Assembly (NCBI RefSeq): GCF_024346875.1
Contig: NZ_AP024871.1
Coordinates: 744,001 to 808,000 of the forward strand
DNA length: 64,000 bases
Source: Vibrio gallicus
Lineage (GTDB): Bacteria; Pseudomonadota; Gammaproteobacteria; Enterobacterales; Vibrionaceae
Reading direction: 5' to 3'
The notes under the pieces were generated by a model. The model was not told the DNA's origin. It saw nothing but the letters and a program-made list of their open reading frames with translations, and did no database searches. Below, piece by piece: positions 55,877-64,000 of this stretch. The first letter of the stretch is position 1; the number at the start of each line of letters is the position of its first letter. The position numbers and the translations under genes are program-made.

Positions 55877-56971
55877 ATGAACAAATTATTTGAAAAAACC
55901 AGCATCAAACAGTTGGCTTTACAAAATCGCGTTGCTATGGCGCCGATGACTCGCGCTCGTACAACACAGCCGGGTAACATTCCCAATGACATGATGGCGA
56001 CCTACTATAAACAACGTGCAACCGCAGGTCTTATCATTACCGAAGCCACTCAGATCTCAGATGATTCTCAGGGTTACTCCTTTACCCCAGGCGTGTATAC
56101 AGACGCCCAGATTGAAGGGTGGAAAAAGGTAACGAGTGCAGTCAAGGCGCAAGGTTCAGCTATCTTTTGCCAGTTGTGGCATGTTGGGCGAGTTTCTCAC
56201 CCAAGCTTTCAAAATGGTGAACTGCCTATGGGGCCGTCAGCGTTGGCTCCGGTTGATACTAAGGTTTGGATCGTTGACGATAGCGGTGTAGGCAATATGA
56301 TTGACTGCGTTAAACCGCGTGAAATGAATGAAGATGATATTCAGCGCGTAATCAATGACTTTGCCCAAGCGGCAAAAAAAGCCGTTGCAGCAGGATTTGA
56401 CGGTATAGAAATTCACGGTGGCAATGGCTATCTGATTGATCAGTTTTTACGTACTAATTCTAATCATCGTACAGATAGCTACGGTGGCAGTCGTGAAAAT
56501 AGAATTCGCTTCTTGCTAGAAGTTGTGGATGCGGTAAGTAAAGAGATTGGTCCTGAGCGAGTAGGTGTACGTTTGGCACCATTTATCACCTTTAAAGATA
56601 TGGACTGCCCTGATATTGTGCCAACTATCCTTGAAAGCGCACGTGAACTGCAAGCTAGAAATGTGGCGTATATTCACCTATCTGAAGCGGATTGGGATGA
56701 TGCCCCTACAATTCCACTTGAGTTCCGACGCCAGCTGCGTGAACTATTTAGCAATACGATTATCGTTGCGGGTCGCTACACCATAGAACGCGCCGATGAA
56801 ATCTTGAGCCAAGGCCTTGCTGATATCGTTGCATTTGGCCGACCTTTTGTATCTAACCCTGATCTCGTCAAGCGTTTGGAATTTAAACTACCGTTAGCCG
56901 AGCTTGACGCTAGTTCACTATTTGGTGGGGTTGAAGTGGGTTATATCGATTATCCGGAATATGCGGAGTAA
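55877..56971 (+). CDS. Old Yellow Enzyme family alkene reductase (NemA-like)
   Basis: 364 residues, an FMN-dependent NAD(P)H ene-reductase of the NemA/xenobiotic reductase type acting on electrophilic alkenes, nitroesters and N-ethylmaleimide. FMN-binding segments are LQNRVAMAPMTRAR at the start, CQLWHVGRVSHP and IVAGRYTIERADEIL. The substrate-binding region reads GFDGIEIHGGNGYLIDQFLR, where the classical His-Asn/His-His pair sits, followed by NHRTDSYGGSRENR. Shine-Dalgarno GAGGAAAG. Monocistronic. Confidence 0.92.
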   Translation: MNKLFEKTSIKQLALQNRVAMAPMTRARTTQPGNIPNDMMATYYKQRATAGLIITEATQISDDSQGYSFTPGVYTDAQIEGWKKVTSAVKAQGSAIFCQLWHVGRVSHPSFQNGELPMGPSALAPVDTKVWIVDDSGVGNMIDCVKPREMNEDDIQRVINDFAQAAKKAVAAGFDGIEIHGGNGYLIDQFLRTNSNHRTDSYGGSRENRIRFLLEVVDAVSKEIGPERVGVRLAPFITFKDMDCPDIVPTILESARELQARNVAYIHLSEADWDDAPTIPLEFRRQLRELFSNTIIVAGRYTIERADEILSQGLADIVAFGRPFVSNPDLVKRLEFKLPLAELDASSLFGGVEVGYIDYPEYAE

Positions 56972-57077
56972 TGGGGAAGAGCGTATCGGTGTAGCGGTGA
57001 GTCGATGTATCGATGGCGCACACTAATCTACATTCTTCACTCTTCACTCTTCACTTTCCATTCACCATTCACTACGT

Positions 57078-57203
57078 CGTCATGCCGGTGGTGTTTTAAG
57101 CCGGCATCTTTGGGTACTCGGGTTTAATTGAAGTCATACACTGTGGTTGGGTATCGAGTGTCTACAGATCCCCGCCTGCGCGAGGAGGACGGGAGTGAGG
57201 GCG
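57078..57203 (+). repeat. Intergenic repeat unit 1
   Basis: ~125-bp unit with two palindromes: ATGCCGG...CCGGCAT near its left end and CCCCGCCTGCGCGAGG near its right end. Joined by a conserved GTTTAATTGAAGTC...GTGTCTACAGAT segment. Confidence 0.85.
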
Positions 57204-57217
57204 TACACTCTCCACAC

Positions 57218-57342
57218 CGTCATGCCGGTGGTGTTTTAAGCCGGCATCTTTGGGTACTCGGGTTTAATTGAGGTCGTACACTTTGGTTGGGTATTGAGTG
57301 TCTACAGATCCCCGCCTGCACGGGGAGGACGGAGTGAGGGCG
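57218..57342 (+). repeat. Intergenic repeat unit 2
   Basis: Same unit as 57078-57203, about 95% identical, 140 bases further on, separated by a TACACTCTCCAC spacer. Confidence 0.85.
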
Positions 57343-57407
57343 CATCGGTGTGTCGGTGTATCGATGATGTACACCACTCTTCACTTTCCATTCACCATTC
57401 ACTACGT

Positions 57408-57532
57408 CGTCATGCCGGTGGTGTTTTAGGCCGGCATCTTTGGGTACTCGGGTTTAATTGAGGTCGTACACTTTGGTTGGGTATTGAGTGTCTACAGATC
57501 CCCGCCTGCGCGGGGAAGACGGGAGTGAGGGT
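57408..57532 (+). repeat. Intergenic repeat unit 3
   Basis: Third copy, 190 bases after unit 2. It is preceded by a secondary repeated block CTTCACTTTCCATTCACC also present before unit 1, so a larger composite unit was duplicated. Confidence 0.85.
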
Positions 57533-57547
57533 GTACACTCTCCACGT

Positions 57548-57672
57548 CGTCATGCCGGTGGTGTTTTAGGCCGGCATCTTTGGGCGCTCGGGTTTAATTG
57601 AAGTCGTACACTTTGATTGGATATCGAGTGTCTACAGATCCCCGCCTGCGCGGGGAGGACGGGAGTGGGGCG
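57548..57672 (+). repeat. Intergenic repeat unit 4
   Basis: Fourth copy, with several substitutions (TTTGGGCGCTC, TTGATTGGATATC), 140 bases after unit 3, ending shortly before the tRNA-Asn terminator. The array would form eight hairpins in RNA or single-stranded DNA. Confidence 0.85.
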
Positions 57673-57708
57673 TATCGATGGTGTACACCACTCTCCTATT
57701 TTCGAACC

Positions 57709-57744
57709 AAAAAAAAACCGCACTTCTAAGTGCGGTTTTTTTTT
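57709..57744 (-). terminator. Terminator of tRNA-Asn
   Basis: ACCGCACTT-AGA-AGTGCGGTTTTTTTTT on the minus strand, directly after the tRNA. Confidence 0.85.
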
Positions 57745-57749
57745 GAATT

Positions 57750-57825
57750 TGGCTCCCCCTGCAAGACTTGAACTTGCGACATACGGATTAACAGTCCGCC
57801 GTTCTACCAACTGAACTAAGGGGGA
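57750..57825 (-). tRNA. tRNA-Asn (anticodon GUU)
   Basis: The minus strand reads TCCCCCTTAGTTCAGTTGGT, the anticodon region CGGACTGTTAATCCG with GTT, TTCAAGTC in the T-loop, and GGGGGAGCCA at the 3' end. 76 bases with encoded CCA; all stems pair. Confidence 0.97.
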
Positions 57826-58312
57826 ATTGCTCGAAAGCGGGACGAATAATACTGATCTGATGATTTTCTGTCAACAGAATAAACTTAAAAAAAATGAGTT
57901 TTTTCTAAAGACATTTCTCATCCCAGTCTGGACAAGGGATCGCGAAAGTTATCCACTGAATTTGTGGATAAGTGTGTTGATTGTTTTGGGAAAGAATTGG
58001 TTCAGTAAATTTACTTTAACAACAACCGAAGGTTATATATCATTTAACATCTTGTTTATAATGATGTTATCACTAGATACTATTACTTCATTTGACTCTA
58101 TTAAAAAGCCGTCAAAATTAACAATTAAGTTGCAATTCTGTTATATATCGGTTTTTTTGGGGAAAAGCTGTGAGTATAATTGTTGCGAAAATATCAATGG
58201 TTCTTCGGCAGGGTCGAGAAATATACCAAATGTTAAAATCGAGCGCTAGTATTTATCGTGATAAAATTGATATAGCGACATTAATTAAGAGCATTAAACT
58301 GGGTAAGTAACT
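57826..58312. other. AT-rich region between tRNA-Asn and uvrB
   Basis: No convincing gene; a 140-codon plus-strand frame starting in the tRNA region is low-complexity and lacks a ribosome site. The region carries the tRNA-Asn promoter, the inverted DnaA-box pair (57949-57971) and the uvrB promoter. CTGTTATATATCGG (~58138) only partly resembles a LexA site. Confidence 0.4.
57949..57971. promoter_or_regulatory. Inverted pair of DnaA boxes
   Basis: TTATCCACT (plus) and TTATCCACA (minus, written TGTGGATAA at 57963-57971) are separated by five bases. The second is a perfect consensus box. They lie ~340 bases upstream of uvrB; a DnaA box is known in the E. coli uvrB control region. Confidence 0.6.
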
Positions 58313-60358
58313 GTGAGCGAAGAAAAAAACACAAAATTATATGAGTTGGTTTCGGATTATCAGCCTGCGGGAGATCAGCCTACAGCGATTACTAAATTGC
58401 TAGATGGGTTAGATTCTGGGCTTGCTCATCAGACACTGCTTGGAGTTACGGGTTCTGGTAAGACGTTTACGTTGGCAAATGTTATTGCCACCTCGCAGCG
58501 TCCAGCGATATTGCTTGCCCCAAACAAGACGCTGGCGGCGCAATTGTACGGAGAAATGAAAGCCTTTTTCCCCAATAACGCAGTCGAATACTTTGTCTCT
58601 TATTATGATTATTATCAACCTGAGGCGTATGTGCCTACTACCGATACCTTCATTGAGAAGGACTCATCGGTAAACGCACACATTGAGCAGATGCGCCTAT
58701 CGGCGACCAAGGCGCTACTTGAACGCAAGGATGCCATTATTGTGGCTTCGGTGTCTGCAATTTATGGTTTAGGGGACCCTCAATCCTATTTGAAGATGAT
58801 GCTGCATGTTACGCGTGGTGATTTCATGAACCAGCGGGATGTAATTCAACGCCTGGCTGAGCTTCAATATTCGCGAAATGATGTTGCCTTCGAACGAGGA
58901 CAATTTCGAGTACGAGGTGAGGTGATAGACGTATTTCCTGCTGAATCCGAACAAGATGCTGTACGTATTGAGATGTTTGATGATGAGATTGAACGTATCA
59001 GCTTGTTTGACCCTTTAACCGGGGCGATTGTGCAGCGAGATCTGCCGCGCTTTACTATTTATCCCAAGACGCACTATGTAACACCCAGAGAAAAGATTTT
59101 AGATGCCATTGAAACAATTAAAAGTGAATTGGTTGAGCGAAAAGAATACCTTCTGCAGAATAATAAATTGTTGGAAGAGCAACGTATCAGTCAGCGCACC
59201 CAGTTCGATCTTGAGATGATGAATGAACTCGGATTCTGTTCTGGTATCGAGAACTATTCACGGCATTTAAGCGGGCGCAGTGAAGGGGAGCCGCCACCGA
59301 CACTATTTGATTACCTGCCGAATGATGGTTTGCTGATCATCGATGAGTCCCATGTTACGGTTCCGCAAATCGGAGCCATGTATAAGGGAGACCGCTCTCG
59401 TAAAGAGACGCTGGTGGAGTTTGGATTTCGACTGCCTTCAGCATTGGACAACCGTCCTTTGAAATTCGAAGAGTTTGAGGCGCTTGCCCCGCAAACTATC
59501 TTCGTTTCAGCAACCCCGGGTAATTACGAAACAGAAATGTCAGGGGATGATGTCGCTGATCAAGTGGTGCGTCCTACCGGCTTACTTGATCCTGAACTCG
59601 AAGTTCGACCTGTTGCAACTCAAGTGGATGACCTGCTATCTGAGATCCGTATTCGTAGCCAAAATGAAGAGCGAGTGCTAGTGACCACGCTGACTAAGCG
59701 TATGGCGGAAGACTTGACTGAATATCTTGCCGAGCATGATGTGAAGGTGCGCTATCTGCACTCTGATATTGATACGGTGGAACGAGTTGAGATTATCCGT
59801 GATTTACGCTTGGGTGAGTTTGATGTGTTAGTGGGCATTAACTTACTTCGAGAAGGTCTAGATATGCCAGAGGTCTCTTTGGTGGCCATCTTAGATGCCG
59901 ATAAAGAAGGCTTTTTACGTTCAGAACGCTCCCTGATTCAAACCATAGGGCGCGCAGCACGTAACCTCAAAGGTAAGGCTATTTTATATGCAGATCGAAT
60001 CACTAATTCAATGAAGCGAGCGATGGATGAAACCGAAAGACGTCGTGAAAAGCAGCAGGCACACAACCAACAAAACGGTATTGTACCGCAAGCATTGAAG
60101 CGTAATGTGAAAGACATTATGGAGCTCGGCTCTGCGACAAGTCAGGCATCGAAACGCAAGTCTTCAGCTGTACCATTGTCAAAAGTGGCGGATGATGCGC
60201 CACAATATAAAGCACTAACTCCGCAAGAGATCGAAAAACAGATACTAGAATTAGAAAATGAGATGTATCAGCATGCGCAGAATCTAGAATTTGAGCAGGC
60301 CGCCGCCAAGCGCGATCAGATTGAAGAGTACCGTAAACAATTCATTACTAACAGTTAA
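58313..60358 (+). CDS. uvrB: UvrABC system protein B
   Basis: 681 residues, GTG start. It is the damage-verifying helicase of nucleotide excision repair. Walker A is GVTGSGKT (44-51). The beta-hairpin that probes DNA lies in [21 protein letters not shown]. Walker B/DEAD-type LIIDESH, motif [15 protein letters not shown] and motif [11 protein letters not shown] follow. The C-terminal UVR domain, which contacts UvrC, is [25 protein letters not shown]. It is 12 bases upstream of luxO, the linkage known in Vibrio. Confidence 0.96.
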   Translation: MSEEKNTKLYELVSDYQPAGDQPTAITKLLDGLDSGLAHQTLLGVTGSGKTFTLANVIATSQRPAILLAPNKTLAAQLYGEMKAFFPNNAVEYFVSYYDYYQPEAYVPTTDTFIEKDSSVNAHIEQMRLSATKALLERKDAIIVASVSAIYGLGDPQSYLKMMLHVTRGDFMNQRDVIQRLAELQYSRNDVAFERGQFRVRGEVIDVFPAESEQDAVRIEMFDDEIERISLFDPLTGAIVQRDLPRFTIYPKTHYVTPREKILDAIETIKSELVERKEYLLQNNKLLEEQRISQRTQFDLEMMNELGFCSGIENYSRHLSGRSEGEPPPTLFDYLPNDGLLIIDESHVTVPQIGAMYKGDRSRKETLVEFGFRLPSALDNRPLKFEEFEALAPQTIFVSATPGNYETEMSGDDVADQVVRPTGLLDPELEVRPVATQVDDLLSEIRIRSQNEERVLVTTLTKRMAEDLTEYLAEHDVKVRYLHSDIDTVERVEIIRDLRLGEFDVLVGINLLREGLDMPEVSLVAILDADKEGFLRSERSLIQTIGRAARNLKGKAILYADRITNSMKRAMDETERRREKQQAHNQQNGIVPQALKRNVKDIMELGSATSQASKRKSSAVPLSKVADDAPQYKALTPQEIEKQILELENEMYQHAQNLEFEQAAAKRDQIEEYRKQFITNS

Positions 60359-60370
60359 GCATAGGAACCA

Positions 60371-61768
60371 ATGCCCAATATTAATGCTCCAAGAAAACGT
60401 CTACTCATGGTGGAAGATACTCTATCAGTAGCTACCTTGTATCAGGGCTATTTGGCTTCGTTAGATATTGATATTGAGTTGGTTTCTAGTGGGCAACAAG
60501 CGATTACCAGTATTCAGGCTAACATCCCAACCTTGATTCTGTTGGACTTAAAACTGCCTGATATGACAGGTATGGATGTTCTGAAACAGGTCAGAGAGTT
60601 TGCGCCTAAGATACCGGTAGTATTTATGACCGCTCATGGCTCCATTGATGTTGCTGTGGAGGCGATGAGGCAGGGGGCACAGGACTTTCTTCTCAAGCCA
60701 TGCGATGCGAATCGTTTGCGAGTGACCATATCAAAGGTTTTGCATCAGGCTCAAAATAATAAGCCGTTATTGATAAAGGAAACCAATACTTATCAAGGCT
60801 TTATTGGCTCAAGTGCCAGCATGCAAAAGGTATATCGCACCATAGATTCAGCGGCAAATAGTCGGGCTAGCATCTTTATTACCGGAGAGAGTGGCACTGG
60901 TAAGGAGGTATGCGCTGAGGCTATTCACTCGGTGAGTAATCGAGTTGATCAGCCCTTTATTGCCTTGAACTGTGCGGCAATTCCTAAAGATTTGATTGAA
61001 AGTGAATTGTTTGGGCATGTTAAAGGGGCGTTTACCGGTGCATCGACAGACCGCAAGGGAGCGGCCGAGCTTGCCAATGGCGGCACCTTGTTTCTTGATG
61101 AGCTATGTGAAATGGAGTTGGATCTACAAACCAAGTTGTTGCGCTTTATTCAAACCGGTACCTTTCAAAAGGTGGGGTCATCTACGTTAAGTCGTGTTGA
61201 TGTTCGGTTTGTATGCGCCACCAATAAAGACCCTTGGCAAGAGGTTTGCAAAGGTCGATTCAGAGAAGATCTCTATTACCGTTTATACGTTATTCCACTG
61301 CAACTTCCACCGCTACGAGAGCGGGGTGATGATATTGTTGAAATTGCCCATTCTTTGCTTGGTTTTATGTCTGTTGAAGAATCGAAAGATTTTAATCGCT
61401 TCTCTGCGGACGTGTTAAAGCGGTTTTTAGCTTATCCTTGGCCTGGAAATGTGCGCCAATTGCAGAATGTCATTCGTAATATTGTGGTGTTGAATCAGGG
61501 AGAACAAGTTGAGCTTGATATGCTACCTTCGCCTCTAGATAGTCTCGATATTAATGATTATTCGGCAGTGAATGTGGCACAGTTTATTGAGCCTTTAGTG
61601 GATGAACAACCAGCCACGATTATTCCCCTTGCTCAGATAGAAAAACATGTGATTGAGAGGGCGATTCAGTTATGTAATGGTTCAATTCCAGCTGCTGCCA
61701 ATCAATTGGATGTCAGTGCCTCTACAATCTATCGTAAAATTGAGCGTTGGGAGAAAGGCCATGGTTGA
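60371..61768 (+). CDS. luxO: Quorum-sensing sigma-54 response regulator LuxO
   Basis: 465 residues. The receiver domain carries phospho-acceptor D59 ([13 protein letters not shown]) and K109. The AAA+ domain has Walker A GESGTGKE (172-179), the sigma-54 contact loop GAFTGA (219-224) and Walker [11 protein letters not shown] Fis-type helix-turn-helix ([22 protein letters not shown]) ends the protein. In vibrios LuxO-P activates Qrr small RNA genes with sigma-54 at low cell density, repressing LuxR/HapR. No Qrr gene was seen in this window. Its stop overlaps luxU by eight bases. Confidence 0.97.
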   Translation: MPNINAPRKRLLMVEDTLSVATLYQGYLASLDIDIELVSSGQQAITSIQANIPTLILLDLKLPDMTGMDVLKQVREFAPKIPVVFMTAHGSIDVAVEAMRQGAQDFLLKPCDANRLRVTISKVLHQAQNNKPLLIKETNTYQGFIGSSASMQKVYRTIDSAANSRASIFITGESGTGKEVCAEAIHSVSNRVDQPFIALNCAAIPKDLIESELFGHVKGAFTGASTDRKGAAELANGGTLFLDELCEMELDLQTKLLRFIQTGTFQKVGSSTLSRVDVRFVCATNKDPWQEVCKGRFREDLYYRLYVIPLQLPPLRERGDDIVEIAHSLLGFMSVEESKDFNRFSADVLKRFLAYPWPGNVRQLQNVIRNIVVLNQGEQVELDMLPSPLDSLDINDYSAVNVAQFIEPLVDEQPATIIPLAQIEKHVIERAIQLCNGSIPAAANQLDVSASTIYRKIERWEKGHG

Positions 61769-62090
61769 TAATGAGCTAGACCATCACCAGTTAGATGCAG
61801 TAAAAGCACAAGTTGGCGTGGAGATGTTCCCAACGCTATTGACGATTTTTTCACAAGAATTACAAGAATATAGAACGCAGGCCATTAATGCTGATATAGA
61901 TGAAATTGCACGAATTTGCCACGCTATAAAAGGCAGTGCCTCAAGTTTTGGCGCGATGCAGTTAAGTGAGTTTGCTACCCAGATAGATGGACTCTTTAAA
62001 CAAAATCGATATCAAGAGTTGCAACAAAGAGTGCCGCAACTGATTGATTTAATATCAAAAACTGAATTGGAAATTAGAAAATTATTGTAG
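61761..62090 (+). CDS. luxU: Quorum-sensing phosphorelay protein LuxU
   Basis: 109 residues from ATG at 61761 (AGAAAGG upstream), starting inside luxO. An upstream in-frame start within luxO is not plausible. It is an HPt four-helix bundle with phosphorylated H54 in [14 protein letters not shown]. It relays phosphate from the hybrid sensor kinases (LuxN/LuxPQ/CqsS types) to LuxO D59. Its 3' end overlaps the convergent YvcK-family gene by nine bases. Confidence 0.95.
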   Translation: MVDNELDHHQLDAVKAQVGVEMFPTLLTIFSQELQEYRTQAINADIDEIARICHAIKGSASSFGAMQLSEFATQIDGLFKQNRYQELQQRVPQLIDLISKTELEIRKLL

Positions 62091-62969
62091 TTGTTCTAGG
62101 ATTGCATCTCGAAGTTTGTCGCGATCATGTCGCCAGCCGCGCGTATAAGAAGCAAGATCACGAGTAACGGTATTCCATTGTTCGCTCAATTCAGGATTTG
62201 GCTGGTTGCCGAGAATAACGTCAGGGCGTCGATTTTGGCAGGCGCGGGTAATCCAGTCTAACTTTTGCTCAATCCCCATACGTCCCGCAGGTCCAAATTC
62301 TGGGCTGAGGTTTTCAATGAAAATGACCTTGGCTTTGGTGTTGGATTTGATTGCCTTACCAAGTTCTGGCAGTAGTAGCGGCGGCATAATACTGGTTAAG
62401 AAGCTCCCAGGACCGAGAATAATTGCATCTGCCTCTTTTAACGCAGTGATGGCCTCATTAATAGCGGGAACTTCTGGGTCGAGATCAAGCCTTAGTAATT
62501 CATCTTCCATCTCATCCACACTGGTTTCACCCTTAACCCATTTCCCACCAGTAGAAAGAGCGCGCAGATCAGAAGGGTGCTCAGACATTGGCAGTATCTT
62601 GGTCTTAATTCGTAGAAATTCACGCACCAGATTAATGGCTTCAAGAGGGCGAATTGAAAGGTTATCTACCGCCGCAAGGATGAGGTTACCAAGGTTGTGA
62701 CCATCAAGCTCACCAGCGCCTCGAAAGCGATATTCAAATAACATTGAGCTGATAGTCGGCTCGGTTATCAACTGGTTAAGGCAGTTTCTGGTGTCGCCCC
62801 AGGCTATGCCTCCTTGGCAAAATCGAATGCGTCCAGTTGAGCCACCATTGTCAGTGGTAGTTACAATACCGGTAGCATTTTCTTTGAAATCGCGCAGGGC
62901 GGCTAGTATACGACCTAGCCCGTGACCACCACCAACAGCAACGACTTTATTATTCTTATAGATATCCAT
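62082..62969 (-). CDS. YvcK/CofD-like family protein (YbhK type)
   Basis: 295 residues. The N-terminal VVAVGGGHGLGRILAALRD and IVTTTDNGGSTGRIR are the nucleotide-binding motifs of the CofD-like YvcK family; HNLGNLILAA and ILGPGSFLTSIMPPLL are further signatures. In Bacillus YvcK binds UDP-GlcNAc and is needed for gluconeogenic growth and cell shape; E. coli YbhK is next to moaA, as here. Role in Vibrio is inferred. Divergent from moaA. Confidence 0.9.
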   Translation of the reverse strand: MDIYKNNKVVAVGGGHGLGRILAALRDFKENATGIVTTTDNGGSTGRIRFCQGGIAWGDTRNCLNQLITEPTISSMLFEYRFRGAGELDGHNLGNLILAAVDNLSIRPLEAINLVREFLRIKTKILPMSEHPSDLRALSTGGKWVKGETSVDEMEDELLRLDLDPEVPAINEAITALKEADAIILGPGSFLTSIMPPLLLPELGKAIKSNTKAKVIFIENLSPEFGPAGRMGIEQKLDWITRACQNRRPDVILGNQPNPELSEQWNTVTRDLASYTRGWRHDRDKLRDAILEQLQ

Positions 62970-63111
62970 AGATCTGAATAGGTTGTGTCTGAGTTACGGT
63001 AAACCCTACTGTAATATTGTGATAGCGCCAAGTTTTTTGCAGTACTCAATCTAAATAAACTCGATACACCGCAAAGAAAATTCACACCAAAGCAGTTAAC
63101 TTACTGTATAA

Positions 63112-63139
63112 TTGACTCTACTTATAAATGTTTTATAAG
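63112..63139 (+). promoter_or_regulatory. Candidate moaA promoter
   Basis: TTGACT (63112-63117), a 16-base spacer and TATAAG (63134-63139), the latter within the inverted repeat CTTATAA-ATGTT-TTATAAG. It sits just upstream of the riboswitch candidate. Confidence 0.5.
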
Positions 63140-63145
63140 TGTCGA

Positions 63146-63262
63146 ACTCCGAGTTCATTAGGCTAAGTATCACTACCAATGTGAAATACGCGTATTGAGC
63201 CGTGGCATGTGCCACCGGGTTGCTTTAGAAATGAAGTAGCCTCCCGATATTTGGAAAGGTGT
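63146..63262 (+). ncRNA. Probable molybdenum-cofactor (Moco) riboswitch
   Basis: The 5' leader of moaA is highly structured: CTCCGAG near the start, a GTGGCATGTGCCAC hairpin (63200-63214), GGGTTGCTTTAGAAATGAAG, then CCTCCCG-ATATTT-GGAAAGGTG ending at the moaA ribosome site. The CCTCCCG...GGAAAGG end and position before moaA match the Moco RNA motif described upstream of E. coli moaABCDE, which down-regulates cofactor synthesis when Moco is plentiful. Folding was by eye, so limits are approximate. Confidence 0.75.
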
Positions 63263-63265
63263 TTT

Positions 63266-64000
63266 GTGACGCAACAATTCGAAGATGGTTACCAGCGAAG
63301 ATTTTATTATCTGCGCTTATCGGTGACCGATGTATGTAATTTTAAATGTACGTATTGCTTACCAGATGGGTATCGCCCTGATGGAAGTAAGCGTCCTTCT
63401 TTTATCTCGCTTCCTGAAATAAAGCGCGTGGTAACAGCATTTGCTCACTGTGGAACCAACAAGGTTCGAATCACAGGGGGCGAGCCAACCCTACGTCGTG
63501 ATTTCACCGAGATCGTTGAGACCGTGGCACAAACGCCAGGCATAGACAAAGTTGCGATGACTACCAACGGTTATCGTATGGCTAAGCATGTTGAACAGTG
63601 GCGTCAAGCAGGGCTTACCCATATTAATGTCAGTCTTGATAGCCTTGATGCAAAGCAGTTTCATCAGATCACAGGACAAAATCGCTTTCATGACGTAATG
63701 GCGGGCATCGACCGCGCATTAGAAGTCGGCTACAAGCAGATCAAAATCAATGTGGTGTTGCTTAAAGACCTTAATAGCCAGCAGTTTCCTCAATTCCTTA
63801 ATTGGATCAAAGATAAACCGATTCAGCTTAGGTTTATTGAGCTAATGAAAACCGGTGAAATGGATGAGTTATTTGATAACCACCACGTTTCAGGGGTTAG
63901 CTTACGCAACCACTTAATTGCTAATGGTTGGCTATTAAAGCTACGTGAAGCCAATGATGGTCCTGCACAAGTGTTTATACACCCTGATTATCAAGGTGAA
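63266..64000 (+). CDS. moaA: GTP 3',8-cyclase MoaA, 3' end beyond the window
   Basis: GTG start at 63266 with GGAAAGGTG upstream; 245 codons are present and the frame is still open at the edge. It is a radical SAM enzyme converting GTP to 3',8-cyclo-GTP, the first step of molybdenum cofactor synthesis. The radical SAM cluster motif is CNFKCTYC (CxxxCxxC) near residue 25, followed by the SAM-binding RITGGEPTLRRD and TTNGYRM. The second C-terminal cluster lies outside the window. Confidence 0.95.
   Translation, partial: MTQQFEDGYQRRFYYLRLSVTDVCNFKCTYCLPDGYRPDGSKRPSFISLPEIKRVVTAFAHCGTNKVRITGGEPTLRRDFTEIVETVAQTPGIDKVAMTTNGYRMAKHVEQWRQAGLTHINVSLDSLDAKQFHQITGQNRFHDVMAGIDRALEVGYKQIKINVVLLKDLNSQQFPQFLNWIKDKPIQLRFIELMKTGEMDELFDNHHVSGVSLRNHLIANGWLLKLREANDGPAQVFIHPDYQGE

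Noticed and set aside
58136..58156. Possible LexA box upstream of uvrB
   Set aside because: CTGTTATATATCGG has the first half-site only; the ACAG half is mismatched at two positions.
57827..58249. 140-codon plus-strand frame between tRNA-Asn and uvrB
   Set aside because: Begins at the tRNA border, has no ribosome site, AT-driven composition and overlaps DnaA boxes and the uvrB promoter.
60359..60370. Search for a Qrr small RNA gene next to luxO
   Set aside because: The uvrB-luxO gap is 12 bases and the regions around luxU and moaA lack the conserved Qrr core.

Overview
The window looks like chromosomal DNA of a marine gammaproteobacterium in the Vibrionaceae, most likely a Vibrio large chromosome. 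The evidence is the uvrB-luxO-luxU quorum-sensing phosphorelay cluster next to a YvcK-family gene and moaA, the rsxABCDGE (rnf)-nth operon, the yejM/yejL-yejK cluster, and a ychE-like gene divergent from adhE. These are inferences from protein content and gene order; no database search was run.

Layout. 1-1929: 3' part of a minus-strand gene for a secreted metallo-beta-lactamase-fold protein with two C-terminal DUF1566-type domains. 2512-11414: AT-rich accessory DNA holding a 1570-residue STAND-type NTPase with an N-terminal nuclease-like domain (Avs-like antiphage candidate), an intact IS66-family element with an 8-bp target duplication, and an orphan 492-residue protein. 11828-18756: a prolyl oligopeptidase, then the minus-strand ugpBAEC glycerol-3-phosphate uptake operon followed by a decayed DeoR-type regulator. 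19174-27104: two integrative elements stacked at the 3' end of tRNA-Ser(UGA). The left one is reduced to a truncated integrase. The right one (about 6.9 kb, bounded by a 37-bp direct repeat) carries a lipoprotein, a second tyrosine recombinase translationally coupled to a MobV-like relaxase candidate, and the integrase next to the tRNA.

27262-41928 is mostly core: yejM, yejL, yejK, asd, a voltage-gated K+ channel, a ychE-type transporter, adhE, a catalytically degenerate SDR protein, sodB, grxD, a Na+/H+ antiporter, rnt and gloA. 42094-48612 is a lineage-variable cell-envelope block: a lipoprotein joining a SYLF-like domain to a beta-barrel, a small YadA-anchor-like protein, a periplasmic MBL-fold hydrolase, a small secreted protein and a His-rich periplasmic protein. 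Three of these genes share a leader motif. 48693-55421 is nth and the rsx electron-transport operon, whose RsxC has an unusually long repetitive Ala/Lys-rich tail. 55877-58312 has an Old Yellow Enzyme, a four-copy intergenic repeat array, tRNA-Asn and an inverted pair of DnaA boxes. 58313-64000 has uvrB, luxO, luxU, a convergent YvcK-family gene and moaA (truncated by the window) behind a probable molybdenum-cofactor riboswitch.

The best candidates for undescribed biology are the Avs-like STAND protein, the two-recombinase/relaxase element at tRNA-Ser, and the co-regulated envelope gene set at 42.8-48.6 kb.
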